Below, piece by piece: positions 17,729 through 28,557 of a stretch of 64,000 nucleotides of DNA (within the stretch, counting starts at the first letter, position 1; each line of letters starts with the position of its first letter). The notes below the pieces were generated by a model. It did no database searches. It had not been told where the DNA came from and was given only the letters and a program-made list of their open reading frames with translations. The position numbers and the translations under genes are program-made. The stretch comes from Methylobacillus sp. MM3 (GTDB lineage: Bacteria; Pseudomonadota; Gammaproteobacteria; Burkholderiales; Methylophilaceae), in NCBI RefSeq assembly GCF_001645185.1, contig NZ_LXTQ01000058.1, positions 1-64,000 of the forward strand, in the 5' to 3' direction.

Positions 17729-17763
17729 AACCGGATACGGTGATTACCGTATCCGGTTTTCTA
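17729..17763. terminator. bidirectional terminator between rppH and psd
   Basis: A perfect 12-bp stem (AACCGGATACGG with its complement) around TGATTA is followed by TTTTCT in the plus direction and preceded by an A-rich flank, so it can serve both convergent genes. Confidence 0.85.
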
Positions 17764-17778
17764 TTTGAAAATCCGTAT

Positions 17779-18420
17779 TCAAATTTCCGCGAGTATTGTT
17801 TCGCCGGCGCTGACTTTTTCGCCCAAGGTCACTTTGGGAGTCGCTGTTGTCGGCAAATAGACGTCGACGCGCGAGCCGAAGCGGATGAATCCGTAGCGTT
17901 GGCCTTTCGATAAGGCGCTTCCGGCATCAACGTAGCATAGAATGCGGCGGGCGATCAGCCCGGCAATCTGCACGCAAGTCACATCCTGTCCATCCGTCGT
18001 CTTGATCCACAGCGCGTTTCGCTCGTTTTCCAGGGATGCCTTGTCCAGCGCGGCATTGAAGAACTTGCCTTCGTGGTACCAGCGCTTTTCTACTGTGCCG
18101 TTGACTGGACTGCGGTTGGAGTGGACGTTGAATACATTCATGAACACGCTGATCTTGAGCGTATCGCGTTGCAGGTATTCATCGTAAGCTTTGCCGACAG
18201 CAACGATGCGGCCATCTGCCGGAGAAATGACGGCGTTTGCCTGATCCGGCAACTGGCGTGGCGGGTCGCGGAAGAATTGCAGGATGAATAAGGTAATTAC
18301 CCACAGCGGGATCGACCAGTAGGCGCACCAGAAAGTCGCGGCGATGGAAATCGCAAAAGCGGCGGCAAGAAAAGGCCAGCCTTCGCGGGCGATGATGGGG
18401 TGGGGATAGTTGTTGCTCAA
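17779..18420 (-). CDS. psd: phosphatidylserine decarboxylase proenzyme, short type
   Basis: A 213-residue enzyme that decarboxylates phosphatidylserine to phosphatidylethanolamine at the inner membrane. Helices at 14-50 anchor it. [27 protein letters not shown] and [47 protein letters not shown] are family blocks. The self-cleavage site that makes the pyruvoyl group is the Gly-Ser in [11 protein letters not shown]. The length fits the short Psd subgroup. It sits 86 bp downstream of ilvC on the same strand, behind the ilvC terminator, in the frequent ilvC/psd arrangement. Confidence 0.93.
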   Translation of the reverse strand: MSNNYPHPIIAREGWPFLAAAFAISIAATFWCAYWSIPLWVITLFILQFFRDPPRQLPDQANAVISPADGRIVAVGKAYDEYLQRDTLKISVFMNVFNVHSNRSPVNGTVEKRWYHEGKFFNAALDKASLENERNALWIKTTDGQDVTCVQIAGLIARRILCYVDAGSALSKGQRYGFIRFGSRVDVYLPTTATPKVTLGEKVSAGETILAEI

Positions 18421-18449
18421 AATGGGTCCTTAATCAATGCGGTCGCTAG

Positions 18450-18494
18450 AAACAAAAACGGGGCAGGGCATGAAGACTGCCGCGCCCCGTTTTA
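18450..18494 (-). terminator. terminator after ilvC
   Basis: AAAACGGGGC and GCCCCGTTTT pair across a 19-nt interior that can extend the stem. The A/T-rich flanks give a U-run for the minus-strand transcript, 13 bp after the ilvC stop. Confidence 0.8.
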
Positions 18495-18506
18495 TTCAGG
18501 AAAAAC

Positions 18507-20111
<1,605 letters not shown>

Positions 20112-20112
<1 letters not shown>

Positions 20113-21824
20113 TACAGGTCCTCCGCCAGGATAATTTCAGACAGGCCTTTGCCGTTCGGCACCATCGGGAACACGTTTTCCTTCTGGTCCGTGATGAAGT
20201 CCATAAATACGAAGCGTTCCTTGTTGCTGGGGCCGAATGCTTCCTTCAGCGCGCTTTCAACGTCGCCCGGCTTTTCGATACGCATGCCGACATGACCGTA
20301 GGATTCCGCCAGCTTGACGAAGTCAGGCAGCGCATCCACGTAGGATTCCGAATAGCGGTTCTCGTAGAAGAACTCCTGCCACTGACGCACCATGCCGAGG
20401 TAACGGTTGTTGAGCAGGATGACCTTGATCGGCAGATGAAACTGCTTGCAGGTGGAGAGCTCCTGGATATTCATCTGGATGCTGCCTTCGCCCGTGATGC
20501 AGGCAACTTGCGCGTCCGGGAACGCGAACTGCGCGCCCATTGCGTAAGGCAGGCCGACACCCATCGTGCCGAGGCCGCCGGAGTTCAGCCAGCGGCGCGG
20601 CTTGTCGAATTTGTAGTATTGCGCCGCCCACATCTGGTGTTGGCCGACATCGGAGGTCACGAAGGCATCGCCCTTGGTGGCTTCCCACAGCTTTTCGATC
20701 ACATACTGCGGCTTGATGATGTCGCTCGAGGTCGCGTACTTCAGGCAGTTTTTACCGCGCCAGTCTTCGATTTTCTGCCACCATGCCTTGAGCGGCTCGG
20801 CGTTGTGCGGCTTTTCGGTTTCGTCCAGCAATTGCAGCATGTCCGCCAGCACCGACTTGACGTCGCCGACGATGGGCACATCCACCTTCACGCGCTTGGA
20901 AATCGAGGATGGGTCCACGTCGATGTGGATAATCGTGCGCGGGTTCTGGAAGAAGTGCGCCGGGTTGCCGATCACGCGGTCGTCGAAACGAGCGCCAACG
21001 GCGAGCAGCACATCGCATTCCTGCATGGCCATGTTGGCCTCCAGCGTGCCGTGCATGCCCAGCATGCCAACGAATTGCTTGTCGGTTGCAGGGTATCCGC
21101 CCAAGCCCATCAGGGTATTGGTGATCGGGAAACCGAGTTGGCGCACCAGTTTGGTCAGCGGTTCTGCGGCATCGCCCAGAACCACACCGCCGCCGGCGTA
21201 GATCATCGGTCGCTTGGCTTCCAGCAGGAGCTTGAGCGCTTTCTTGATCTGTCCGGAATGACCCTTGAGTACCGGGTTGTACGAACGCATCTGCACGGAT
21301 TCGGGATAAACGAATTCGCCGACATGGGCGGTCACATCCTTGGGGATGTCCACGACTACCGGGCCGGGCCGGCCGCTGGCGGCGATGTAGAACGCCTTTT
21401 TGATCGTGCTCGCGAGCTCGTCGATGTTTCTCACAAGGAAGTTGTGCTTCACGCAGGGGCGGGTGATGCCCACCATGTCGACTTCCTGGAAGGCGTCCAT
21501 GCCAATGGCCGGCGTCGGCACCTGGCCGGAGAGGACTACCATGGGGATCGAATCCATGTACGCCGTCGCAATGCCTGTGACGGCATTGGTTGCGCCCGGG
21601 CCGGATGTGACCAGCGCGACGCCGACCTCGCCGGTGGCGCGCGCATAGGCGTCGGCTGCATGAACCGCTGCCTGCTCATGGCGCACCAGGACGTGCTTGA
21701 ATTTGTCCTGTTTGAAAATCTCGTCGTAAATGTTAAGAACCGCTCCGCCAGGGTAGCCAAAAAGGAACTTGACGTTCTCTTCCTGCAGGCAGCGGATGAC
21801 GATTTCAGCGCCGGTCAATTGCAT
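20112..21824 (-). CDS. ilvI: acetolactate synthase large subunit, catalytic
   Basis: A 570-residue ThDP enzyme that joins pyruvate with pyruvate or 2-oxobutyrate in branched-chain amino acid synthesis. Domains run in the usual order: PYR domain (GYPGGAVLNIYDEI, VRHEQAAVHAADAYARATG with the catalytic Glu, VTSGPGATNAVTGIATAYMDSIPMVV), FAD-binding middle domain, and the ThDP/Mg domain (GEGSIQMNIQELSTCKQFHLPIKVILLNN). No recognisable leader peptide or attenuator with branched-chain codons is visible, only a small hairpin at 21851-21877. Paralogs ilvB and ilvG share this sequence type; ilvI fits because the partner is ilvH-like. Confidence 0.95.
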
Positions 21825-21850
21825 AAATTCAATCAGTTGTGGAAATTGTT

Positions 21851-21877
21851 GCGAAACCTAGAACAGTAGCGTTTCGC
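21851..21877 (-). promoter_or_regulatory. hairpin in the ilvI leader
   Basis: GCGAAAC and GTTTCGC form a 7-bp stem in the 139-bp gap between nadC and ilvI. No U-run follows in the minus direction, so it is not a classical terminator. It may be a leader structure. Confidence 0.3.
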
Positions 21878-21963
21878 GGTGGATTGGTCAAGGCTATTTG
21901 TATGATGCTGTGACGGAGGCGTTTGACGGAGGTGCCGGAAGTGCGATATGCAGTTTTCCTTGG

Positions 21964-22806
21964 TCATGGTGTGGTCTCGATACGCATTGAAAGATCTACC
22001 GCCCTCACATGCTTGGTCAGGCTGCCGACGGAGATGCGCTGCACACCGGTTTCGGCGATTTCGCGGATATTGGTAAGCGTAATGTTGCCCGATGCTTCAA
22101 GTTCGGCGCGGCCGCTGTTGATGGCGACTGCGGTACGCATCTGGTCGGGAGTGAAGTTATCCAGCAGGATCAATCTGGCGCCTGCATCAAGCGCAGTTTG
22201 CAACTCTTCCATGGATTCGACTTCAATCTGGATGGGTACATCCGCGGTCGCCTGGGCTGCTTTCAATGCCGGGGTAATGCCGCCGGCCGCGGCGATGTGG
22301 TTTTCCTTGATAAGGATGCCGTCGTAGAGGCCGATACGCTGGTTTTTTCCGCCACCCACCGTGACGGCGTATTTCTGGGCGAGGCGCAGGCCGGGCAGGG
22401 TCTTGCGGGTATCCATCACCGAGGCGGCAGTGCCGGCAATTGCGTCAGCGTATATCCGGGTGACGGTCGCGACGCCTGATAATGCCTGCAGGAAATTGAG
22501 TGCGCAGCGTTCTGCAGTCAGCAAGGCCCTGGCATTGCCGTGAATTTCGCACAGGAGCTGGTTGGGTCGGATACGCTCGCCTTCATGCGCATGCCAGACG
22601 ATGCTGATGCCGCTATCCACGAGACGAAAGCAAGCCTCGAACCATGCGCTGCCGCAAAGAACTGCATCTTCGCGGCTGATGATCCTGGCGGTTGCAGTCT
22701 GGCCGGCGGGAATCAGTTGTGCCGTGACGTCGCCTGAGCCGATATCTTCCTCCAATGCGAGGCGCACTTGACGTTCGATTTCAGCAATGGGAGGCAGCAT
22801 GGGCAT
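21964..22806 (-). CDS. nadC: nicotinate-nucleotide pyrophosphorylase (carboxylating)
   Basis: A 280-residue quinolinate phosphoribosyltransferase. It makes nicotinate mononucleotide from quinolinate and PRPP in de novo NAD synthesis. LEEDIGSGDVTAQLIP, ERCALNFLQALSGVATVT, VMDTRKTLPGLRLAQKYAVTVGGGKNQRIGLYDGILIKENH, IEVESMEELQTALDAGARLILLDNF and EASGNITLTNIREIAETGVQRISVGSLTKHVRAVDLSM are the family blocks, including the Arg/Lys/His phosphate- and substrate-binding residues. It is divergent from the GST gene and upstream of ilvI. Confidence 0.96.
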   Translation of the reverse strand: MPMLPPIAEIERQVRLALEEDIGSGDVTAQLIPAGQTATARIISREDAVLCGSAWFEACFRLVDSGISIVWHAHEGERIRPNQLLCEIHGNARALLTAERCALNFLQALSGVATVTRIYADAIAGTAASVMDTRKTLPGLRLAQKYAVTVGGGKNQRIGLYDGILIKENHIAAAGGITPALKAAQATADVPIQIEVESMEELQTALDAGARLILLDNFTPDQMRTAVAINSGRAELEASGNITLTNIREIAETGVQRISVGSLTKHVRAVDLSMRIETTP

Positions 22807-22864
22807 TTCCAGACGAGACCATTATTCGGGATTGGCACGCATGTGTGCATGCATGTTATTGCAT

Positions 22865-22870
22865 TATAAT
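22865..22870 (+). promoter_or_regulatory. possible -10 box for the GST gene
   Basis: A perfect TATAAT lies 32 bp before the GST start codon. No convincing -35 hexamer is found at 16-18 bp; the site may be an extended or activator-dependent promoter. Confidence 0.35.
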
Positions 22871-22902
22871 GCCTTTCCACTTCTTGTTTTTACATAGGCA
22901 GA

Positions 22903-23517
22903 ATGAAGCTTTTTATTACTCCTACCAGCCCATATGCCCGCAAGGTCCGTGTGGTACTTGCTGAAAAACATATCGAATGCGAACTGGTGACAGTGCCTTC
23001 ACTGGCTGCTCCCGATTCACCCGTGCCCGCCTATAACCCGCTGGGCAAGGTGCCTACGCTGGTGCTTGACGACGGCACCAGCTACTACGATTCCGTGGTG
23101 ATTGTCGATTATCTGGATCACAAGACACCGGTCGCGCGGCTGATTCCGCAGGACAATAGTCATCGTGCCTTGGTACGTCGCTGGGAAGCACTGGCGGACG
23201 GGGTGTGCGATGCTGCCGTGGCCGCGGTGATGGAAAAGCGACGTCCGCCCGAGAAGCAGGATGAGAGCATTATTGAACGCCAGATACTGAAAGTGACACG
23301 CGGTCTGCGCGTGATGTCCGAGGACATGGGCGAGGAAAAATGGACTGCCGGCGACCGTTTTACGCTGGCGGATATTGCCACGGGCTGCGTGCTGGGATAT
23401 CTCGATCTGCGTATGCCGGAACTCGGCTGGCGTGAGCAGTACCCGAATCTTGCGCAACTCTATGAGCAAATGATGGCGCGCCCTTCATTCAGGGATAGTG
23501 CCCCGCCAGCTGCATAA
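22903..23517 (+). CDS. glutathione S-transferase family protein
   Basis: A 204-residue protein with the thioredoxin-like N-terminal domain (MKLFITPTSPYARKVRVVLAEKHIECELV...NPLGKVPTLVLDDGTSYYDSVVIVDYLD) and the all-helical C-terminal domain (RFTLADIATGCVLGYLDLR with the conserved Asp of the N-capping box). The SPYARKVR motif has Ser where glutaredoxins have Cys, so glutathione conjugation or binding is likely; the layout is YibF-like. It is cytosolic and monocistronic, followed by a stem-loop terminator. Substrate unknown. Confidence 0.88.
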   Translation: MKLFITPTSPYARKVRVVLAEKHIECELVTVPSLAAPDSPVPAYNPLGKVPTLVLDDGTSYYDSVVIVDYLDHKTPVARLIPQDNSHRALVRRWEALADGVCDAAVAAVMEKRRPPEKQDESIIERQILKVTRGLRVMSEDMGEEKWTAGDRFTLADIATGCVLGYLDLRMPELGWREQYPNLAQLYEQMMARPSFRDSAPPAA

Positions 23518-23577
23518 TTGACATCTTGCTGAGGCGACTTGCGTCGATCAGGCTGCCCGTTAGTTCGCGTATTCCGA

Positions 23578-23620
23578 ATTCCGGGATCTGTCTGCGGCAG
23601 TCCCGGAATACATTTCTTTA
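23578..23620 (+). terminator. terminator between gst and mnmA
   Basis: ATTCCGGGA and TCCCGGAAT form a 9-bp stem, followed in the plus direction by a T-rich ACATTTCTTTA. It lies between the convergent GST and mnmA genes and probably serves the GST transcript. Confidence 0.6.
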
Positions 23621-24706
23621 GTAAGCTGCTGGCGCCGTGATAATCCCACCGCCCAGACATACCCGGCTTTCATACACCACCACCGACTGCCCCGGCGTCA
23701 CGGCCCACTGCGGCAGCCCGAAACGAATCTCGCAATTTTCGCCGGTTATCGCATCGATTTCGCATGGCGCATCCGGTTGCCGGTAGCGCGTCTTGGCGGC
23801 ATAAACCCAGTGCGTGCGAGGCTCGGAGCCTGCGATCCAGTGCATTTGCTCCGCTTGCAGGCCGTCACTGAAAAGCAGCGGATGATCGTGGCCCTGTACC
23901 ACCGTCAGAACGTTGTTCGTCATATCCTTGCCGGCGACAAACCACGGCGTACCATCACCGTCCTTCGATCCGCCGATACCCAAGCCCTGGCGTTGGCCGA
24001 GCGTGTAATACATCAATCCGCTGTGACGGCCGACGATTTTACCTTCCGGGGTGCGCATTTCGCCGGGTTCGGTGGGCAAATAACGTTGCAGGAATTCGCG
24101 GAACGGGCGTTCGCCGATGAAGCAGATGCCGGTCGAATCTTTCTTCTCACTGGTGGCGAGTCCGGCCTTGCGCGCGATTTCGCGTACTTCGCGCTTGTAT
24201 AGGCCGCCCAGCGGAAACAGCGTCTTGGAAAGCTGGGACTGATTCAGGCGGTAGAGGAAATAGCTTTGATCCTTGCTGCCGTCCTCGGCTTTCAGAAGTT
24301 GAAACAGGCCGTCGACCTCGCGTACCTGGGCGTAGTGGCCGGTCGCGATCAGATCGGCGCCCATGCCCATCGCATGATCGAGGAATGCACGGAACTTGAT
24401 CTCGGAATTACAGAAAATATCCGGGTTGGGTGTGCGGCCGGCGCGGTATTCATCCAGGAAGCCGTTGAAAACCTTTTCCTTGTATTCCTTGCTGAAATTG
24501 ACTGCTTCGATTTCGATGCCCAAGCGATCGGCCACGGCTACCGCATCGATCAGATCCTGCTTGGCAGGGCAATATTCGTCGGTGTCGTCGTCTTCCCAGT
24601 TTTTCATGAACAGGCCGACGACCTCATAGCCTTGTTCCTTGAGTAGCAGGGCTGTGACGGAGGAATCCACGCCGCCGGACATGCCGACAATGACTTTTTT
24701 CTTCAT
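23618..24706 (-). CDS. mnmA: tRNA-specific 2-thiouridylase MnmA
   Basis: A 362-residue enzyme that thiolates U34 of tRNA Lys, Glu and Gln. [35 protein letters not shown] carries the PP-loop SGGVDSS for ATP. The catalytic cysteine is in [14 protein letters not shown] and the second, persulfide-forming one in [30 protein letters not shown] and the C-terminal beta-barrel (ERHTVV-type, [23 protein letters not shown]) are typical. The start overlaps the nudJ stop by 4 bp, and the nudJ-mnmA pair is a known arrangement in proteobacteria. Confidence 0.97.
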   Translation of the reverse strand: MKKKVIVGMSGGVDSSVTALLLKEQGYEVVGLFMKNWEDDDTDEYCPAKQDLIDAVAVADRLGIEIEAVNFSKEYKEKVFNGFLDEYRAGRTPNPDIFCNSEIKFRAFLDHAMGMGADLIATGHYAQVREVDGLFQLLKAEDGSKDQSYFLYRLNQSQLSKTLFPLGGLYKREVREIARKAGLATSEKKDSTGICFIGERPFREFLQRYLPTEPGEMRTPEGKIVGRHSGLMYYTLGQRQGLGIGGSKDGDGTPWFVAGKDMTNNVLTVVQGHDHPLLFSDGLQAEQMHWIAGSEPRTHWVYAAKTRYRQPDAPCEIDAITGENCEIRFGLPQWAVTPGQSVVVYESRVCLGGGIITAPAAY

Positions 24707-25146
24707 AAATGGGTGAGTACCGATAATGGAAAACGTTGCCCGGCCAGATAATCTTCAATGCAGGTCAGCACCTGCGGGCTGCGGTGCTTGTCCTTGCCGG
24801 CACGGATGTCGTCAGGGCTCAGCCAGCAAGCGCGGATGATGCCGGTATCCAATGCCTGCAGCGGATCATGCCCTACGATTTCACCGGTAAATGCGAAGCG
24901 CAAATAGGTAATATCCTTTTTCGGGTGTTTCCAATGATAAACGCCCAGCAGTTCCGTTGGCTTGAAGCGATAAGCGGTTTCTTCCCGGGCTTCACGCACG
25001 ACGGCCTCGAGCAGGGTTTCACCTTCTTCAAGGTGGCCGGCGGGCTGGTTGAACAATATCCCTTCGGCCGTTTCCTCTTCGACGAGCAGAAACCTGCCGT
25101 CCTGTTCGATGACGGCGGCCACGGTGACGTTGGGTTTCCAGATCAT
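24703..25146 (-). CDS. nudJ: NudJ-like Nudix hydrolase
   Basis: A 147-residue Nudix protein starting [25 protein letters not shown]. The Nudix box [25 protein letters not shown] has the RE..EE metal site, and AGHLEEGE with QPAGHLE matches NudJ, which in E. coli acts on hydroxymethylpyrimidine pyrophosphate and nucleoside di-/triphosphates. A much longer frame from 25806 joins an antisense stretch of the MarC gene and is rejected. It is translationally coupled to mnmA. The exact substrate is not proven. Confidence 0.9.
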   Translation of the reverse strand: MIWKPNVTVAAVIEQDGRFLLVEEETAEGILFNQPAGHLEEGETLLEAVVREAREETAYRFKPTELLGVYHWKHPKKDITYLRFAFTGEIVGHDPLQALDTGIIRACWLSPDDIRAGKDKHRSPQVLTCIEDYLAGQRFPLSVLTHL

Positions 25147-25178
25147 AAGCTTAGAATCGCGAAAAACAGGCAATTCTA

Positions 25179-25814
25179 CTAGGTTCGCCACCCCGGGAAC
25201 AGACTCCCCAGGCCTTGCGTCATGAACTCGATGGCCATTGCGGCCAGAATCAGGCCCATCAGCCGGGTGACGATGATGATGCCGACAGCGCCGAGGCGGT
25301 TGGCAATGGCCATCGACAAGCCAAGGATTGCCCATACCGATGCTGCAACGACCAGCACGGGTAACGCCAGCGCCAGATGCCCCCAGAAGCCGCCGCTTTG
25401 CTCGGCGGTAATGATGATGCTGCTGATGGCCCCCGGACCGGCCAGCAAAGGGATACTGAGCGGAACGATGGCCACCGCTTCGCGGTCGATGGATGCCTGC
25501 GCTTCTTCTACTGTCTGCCTGTCGCTGAGGGCTTTGCCGTGCATCATGGAAATCGCCATCAGCAGCAGCAGAATGCCGCCGCCGACCTGGAAAGAAGGGA
25601 TGCTGATGCCGAAAAACTCCAGTATGCGGTCGCCAACGAAAATTGCGACGGTCAGTACCGTGAAAACTGTCAAGGCGATGATGCGTACGGTACGGGCACG
25701 GTCGATGGCCGACCAGCCCTCGGTCGCGGTGACGAAAATCGGCACCGTGCCTATCGGGTTGACGATGGCAAACAAGGCAATGCCGACTTTGAAGAGATGG
25801 CTCCACTCGTCCAT
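25179..25814 (-). CDS. MarC-family integral membrane protein
   Basis: A 211-residue protein with six hydrophobic helices. FKVGIALFAIVNPIGTVPIFVTAT is the first MarC motif with NPIG, and LSIPLLAGPGAISSIIITAEQ the second with AGPG, repeated as an inverted topology unit. MarC proteins sit in the inner membrane; the earlier link with multiple antibiotic resistance was not confirmed and the transported substance is unknown. It lies 32 bp upstream of nudJ on the same strand and divergent from the DJ-1 gene, so it may be the first gene of marC-nudJ-mnmA. Confidence 0.9.
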   Translation of the reverse strand: MDEWSHLFKVGIALFAIVNPIGTVPIFVTATEGWSAIDRARTVRIIALTVFTVLTVAIFVGDRILEFFGISIPSFQVGGGILLLLMAISMMHGKALSDRQTVEEAQASIDREAVAIVPLSIPLLAGPGAISSIIITAEQSGGFWGHLALALPVLVVAASVWAILGLSMAIANRLGAVGIIIVTRLMGLILAAMAIEFMTQGLGSLFPGWRT

Positions 25815-25875
25815 TTGATGGCCCTTATTGAATGGGTTAGTATCCTTGCCTCATCCCACGACAAGGAGACAAGCC

Positions 25876-26421
25876 ATGACGAAGGTATTGATTCCGCTTG
25901 CGCAAGGATGCGAAGAGTTGGAAGCGGTGACGGTCATCGACATTTTACGCCGCGCCGGTATCCAAGTCATTACGGCCGGTCTGGAGACCGGGCCGGTTCG
26001 CGCCAGTCGCGGTACGGTGCTGTTGCCGGATGCGACACTGGACGACGCACTTGAAAATGAATTCGACATGATTGTCCTGCCCGGAGGCATGCCCGGTTCC
26101 GAGCATCTCAAGAATGACAAACGTGTCATTGCTTCGTTGCAAAAAGCGGCGGCTGAAGGCAAATATATCGCTGCAATTTGTGCGGCTCCCATGGCGTTGC
26201 ACGCTGCCAACTTGCTGCAGGGCAAGAAGGCCACCAGTTTCCCGGGTGTTCTGGACGCCATGCCCGGCAGTCACACCTACATGAATGATCGCGTCGTGGT
26301 GGATGGGCGCATCGTGACATCCAAAGGCCCGGGTACGGCCATGGATTTTGCCCTCACCCTGGTCGAGTTGCTGGTTGGTAAATCAAAGCGCGATGCGGTC
26401 GAGTCCGATTTGCAGCGCTAA
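25876..26421 (+). CDS. DJ-1/PfpI family protein (YajL-like)
   Basis: A 181-residue class I glutamine-amidotransferase-like protein. MTKVLIPLAQGCEELEAVTVIDILRRAGI holds the Glu that tunes the active cysteine; FDMIVLPGGMPGSEHL is the Gly-rich turn; KYIAAICAAPMAL carries the nucleophilic Cys on its elbow, as in DJ-1/YajL/ThiJ. Such proteins act on glyoxal-type adducts or serve as redox chaperones. An AAGGAG Shine-Dalgarno before 25876 decides the start over the longer frame from 25828. maf follows 21 bp later. Confidence 0.93.
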   Translation: MTKVLIPLAQGCEELEAVTVIDILRRAGIQVITAGLETGPVRASRGTVLLPDATLDDALENEFDMIVLPGGMPGSEHLKNDKRVIASLQKAAAEGKYIAAICAAPMALHAANLLQGKKATSFPGVLDAMPGSHTYMNDRVVVDGRIVTSKGPGTAMDFALTLVELLVGKSKRDAVESDLQR

Positions 26422-26442
26422 CTTCTAAATAGAGCCTTTCCC

Positions 26443-27030
26443 ATGAATTTCAAAATCTATCTGGCTTCCCGTTCGCCCCGTCGCGGCGAGCTGCTCGGCC
26501 AGATCGGCATCGGTTTCGATGTCCTGCCGTCGGATGTCGATGAATCCGTGCTCCCCGACGAGGCGCCGGAGCATTACGTGATGCGACTCGCGAAGGAAAA
26601 AGCCTCCGTCTGCGTGCAACGCCTCATCGAGCAGGATCTGCCTGTGCTGCCCGTGCTGGCCGCGGATACCACGGTCTGCATCGACGGCATGATCATCGGC
26701 AAGCCAGAAGACGACGCGGATGCTGCCGCGATGCTGCGGCGCATGTCCGACCGCTGGCATGTGGTGCATACGGCGGTTGCGGTCGCCGACCGCGATCGCG
26801 TGGTGGTTGCGTTATCCAGCACGCAAGTTGAGCTGGCTCCGTTAAGCGATACCGATATCGCCGCGTATATCGCTTCCGGCGAACCGCGCGACAAGGCCGG
26901 AAGCTATGGCATCCAGGGCTTGGCCGGGACATTCATCCGCCGCATCGAAGGCAGTTATTCGGGAGTGATGGGCCTGCCTGTTTATGAAACCGCGCAATTG
27001 CTCAAACAATTTGGAGCCGTCCTCCCGTGA
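26443..27030 (+). CDS. maf: Maf family nucleoside triphosphate pyrophosphatase
   Basis: A 195-residue protein. IYLASRSPRRGELLGQIGIGFDVLPSDVDES is the Maf signature with the SxxR loop; RLAKEKA, PVLAADTTVCIDGMIIGKPED and SGEPRDKAGSYGIQGLAGTFIRRIEGSYSGVMGLP complete the active-site set. The YhdE-type members remove pyrophosphate from dTTP, UTP and modified nucleotides in a housecleaning role. The stop overlaps the start of rng by 4 bp, a conserved maf-rng pairing that includes E. coli. Confidence 0.95.
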   Translation: MNFKIYLASRSPRRGELLGQIGIGFDVLPSDVDESVLPDEAPEHYVMRLAKEKASVCVQRLIEQDLPVLPVLAADTTVCIDGMIIGKPEDDADAAAMLRRMSDRWHVVHTAVAVADRDRVVVALSSTQVELAPLSDTDIAAYIASGEPRDKAGSYGIQGLAGTFIRRIEGSYSGVMGLPVYETAQLLKQFGAVLP

Positions 27031-28475
27031 GCGAAGAAATACTGATTAATGTCACCCCCCAGGAAACCCGTGTCGCCATCATGGAGCAGGGCGTGGTGCA
27101 GGAACTGCATATCGAGCGTACCAGTTCGCTCGGGTTGGTAGGCAATGTCTACAAAGGCAAGGTGTGCCGCGTATTGCCGGGCATGCAGTCGGCTTTTATC
27201 GAAATCGGGCTGTCGCGTGCGGCGTTTCTGCACATTGCGGATATCCTGGAGTACGAGATCAATGCAGAGAAGCCGATCCAGGAGTTGCTGCACGAAGGCC
27301 AGACGGTAATGGTGCAGGTAATCAAGGAGCCCATCGGCAGCAAGGGTGCGCGCTTGACCACGCAGATCAGCATTGCCGGGCGCTTTCTCGTGTATCTTCC
27401 GCAGCAGGAGCATATCGGCGTATCGCAGCGCATTGAAGATGAAGCGGAGCGCGATGCCCTGCGGGACAGACTGTTGCGCTTGCTGCCGGAAAAGCGCGTG
27501 GGCGGTTACATCATTCGCACCCTGGCGGAAAGTGCCAGCGACGATGAGCTGCTGGCCGACCTGGAGTACCTGCACAAAGTCTGGGCCAATATCCAGGCAT
27601 CTAACGGAGAGGTATCGCGCGGGTCATTGGTTTACCAGGATCTGACGCTGCCAATGCGCGTGCTGCGCGATGTGGTGAATGAGAATACCGACCGCATTCT
27701 GGTGGATTCTCGCGAAACGCATCAGAAAATGATGGATTTTGCGCAAAGCTACGCCACCGGTGTGGTGGAACGTATCGAACGCTATTCGGGCGAGCGTCCC
27801 CTGTTCGACATGAACAGCGTGGAGCAGGAAATCGAAAAGGCCTTGTCGCGCAAGGTTGAGCTGAAATCCGGTGGTTACCTGATTTTCGATCAGACGGAAG
27901 CGTTGACGACGGTGGATGTGAACACCGGCGGATTCGTCGGCGGCCGCACCCTGGCCGACACCATCTTCAAGACCAATCTGGAAGCGGCCCAGGCCATCGC
28001 ACGCCAACTGCGGCTTCGTAACCTGGGTGGCATCATCATCATCGACTTCATCGATATGGAGGAGGAAGCCCACCGCGCGGCCGTGCTGGATGAGTTGCGC
28101 AAGGCGGTTTCCAGAGACCGCGTGCGTTCGACGATACATGGCTTTTCCGGATTGGGACTGGTCGAGATGACTCGCAAGCGCACCCGCGAGAGCCTGGCGC
28201 ATATCCTGTGCGAGCCTTGTTCGTCATGCCAGGGGCGCGGCGAGATCAAGACGGCCCAGACGGTATGCTACGAAATCCTGCGAGAACTGGTGCGCGAAGC
28301 CCGGCAGTTCAATGCGCGTGAATACCGCGTGCTGGCTTCGGAAAGCGTGATCGATCTGTTCCTGGACGAGGAATCGCAAAGCCTGGCGCAGCTGTCCGAT
28401 TTCATCGGCAAGCCGATTTCATTGCAGGTGGAAAGCCAGTACGCACAGGAAGCGTTCGATATCGTATTGATGTAG
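27027..28475 (+). CDS. rng: ribonuclease G
   Basis: A 482-residue endoribonuclease that trims the 5' end of 16S rRNA and cleaves some mRNAs. MSEEILINVTPQETRVAIMEQGVVQELHIER is the start of the family; the S1 domain follows (GNVYKGKVCRVLPGMQSAFIEIG), then the RNase H-like and DNase I-like regions with the metal-binding Asp in TTVDVNTGGFVG and IIIDFIDM. CEPCSSCQGRGEIKT is the zinc-link motif joining dimers. The C-terminal scaffold of RNase E is absent, which separates it from rne. Confidence 0.96.
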   Translation: MSEEILINVTPQETRVAIMEQGVVQELHIERTSSLGLVGNVYKGKVCRVLPGMQSAFIEIGLSRAAFLHIADILEYEINAEKPIQELLHEGQTVMVQVIKEPIGSKGARLTTQISIAGRFLVYLPQQEHIGVSQRIEDEAERDALRDRLLRLLPEKRVGGYIIRTLAESASDDELLADLEYLHKVWANIQASNGEVSRGSLVYQDLTLPMRVLRDVVNENTDRILVDSRETHQKMMDFAQSYATGVVERIERYSGERPLFDMNSVEQEIEKALSRKVELKSGGYLIFDQTEALTTVDVNTGGFVGGRTLADTIFKTNLEAAQAIARQLRLRNLGGIIIIDFIDMEEEAHRAAVLDELRKAVSRDRVRSTIHGFSGLGLVEMTRKRTRESLAHILCEPCSSCQGRGEIKTAQTVCYEILRELVREARQFNAREYRVLASESVIDLFLDEESQSLAQLSDFIGKPISLQVESQYAQEAFDIVLM

Positions 28476-28477
28476 AT

Positions 28478-28548
28478 TCCGTAGCGCAGGCGAGGACGCC
28501 TGCGCTACGGAGCATGGGAAGTACATACAGCAGCGGGCTCATCCGCCC
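28478..28548. repeat. two adjacent stem-loops, REP-like
   Basis: The first is a perfect 15-bp stem (28478-28492 with 28497-28511) around an AGGA loop. The second pairs GGGC (28535) with GCCC (28545) inside GCGGGCTCATCCGCCCTAC, a motif like the GTAGGGCGGATGAGC repeats found between genes in many proteobacteria. They lie between the convergent rng and dynamin genes and may end both transcripts; no U-run follows. Confidence 0.55.
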
Positions 28549-28557
28549 TACATATCT

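Noticed and set aside
20292-21869. 525-codon open frame on the plus strand
   Set aside because: Antisense to ilvI; His/Arg-rich composition typical of shadow frames.
21825-21963. Leader peptide or attenuator for the ilv operon
   Set aside because: No run of Leu/Val/Ile codons and no terminator-like U-tract found; only a small hairpin.
25147-25806. Extension of nudJ into the marC gene
   Set aside because: Out-of-frame reading of marC with His/Arg-rich sequence; nudJ starts at MIWKPN.
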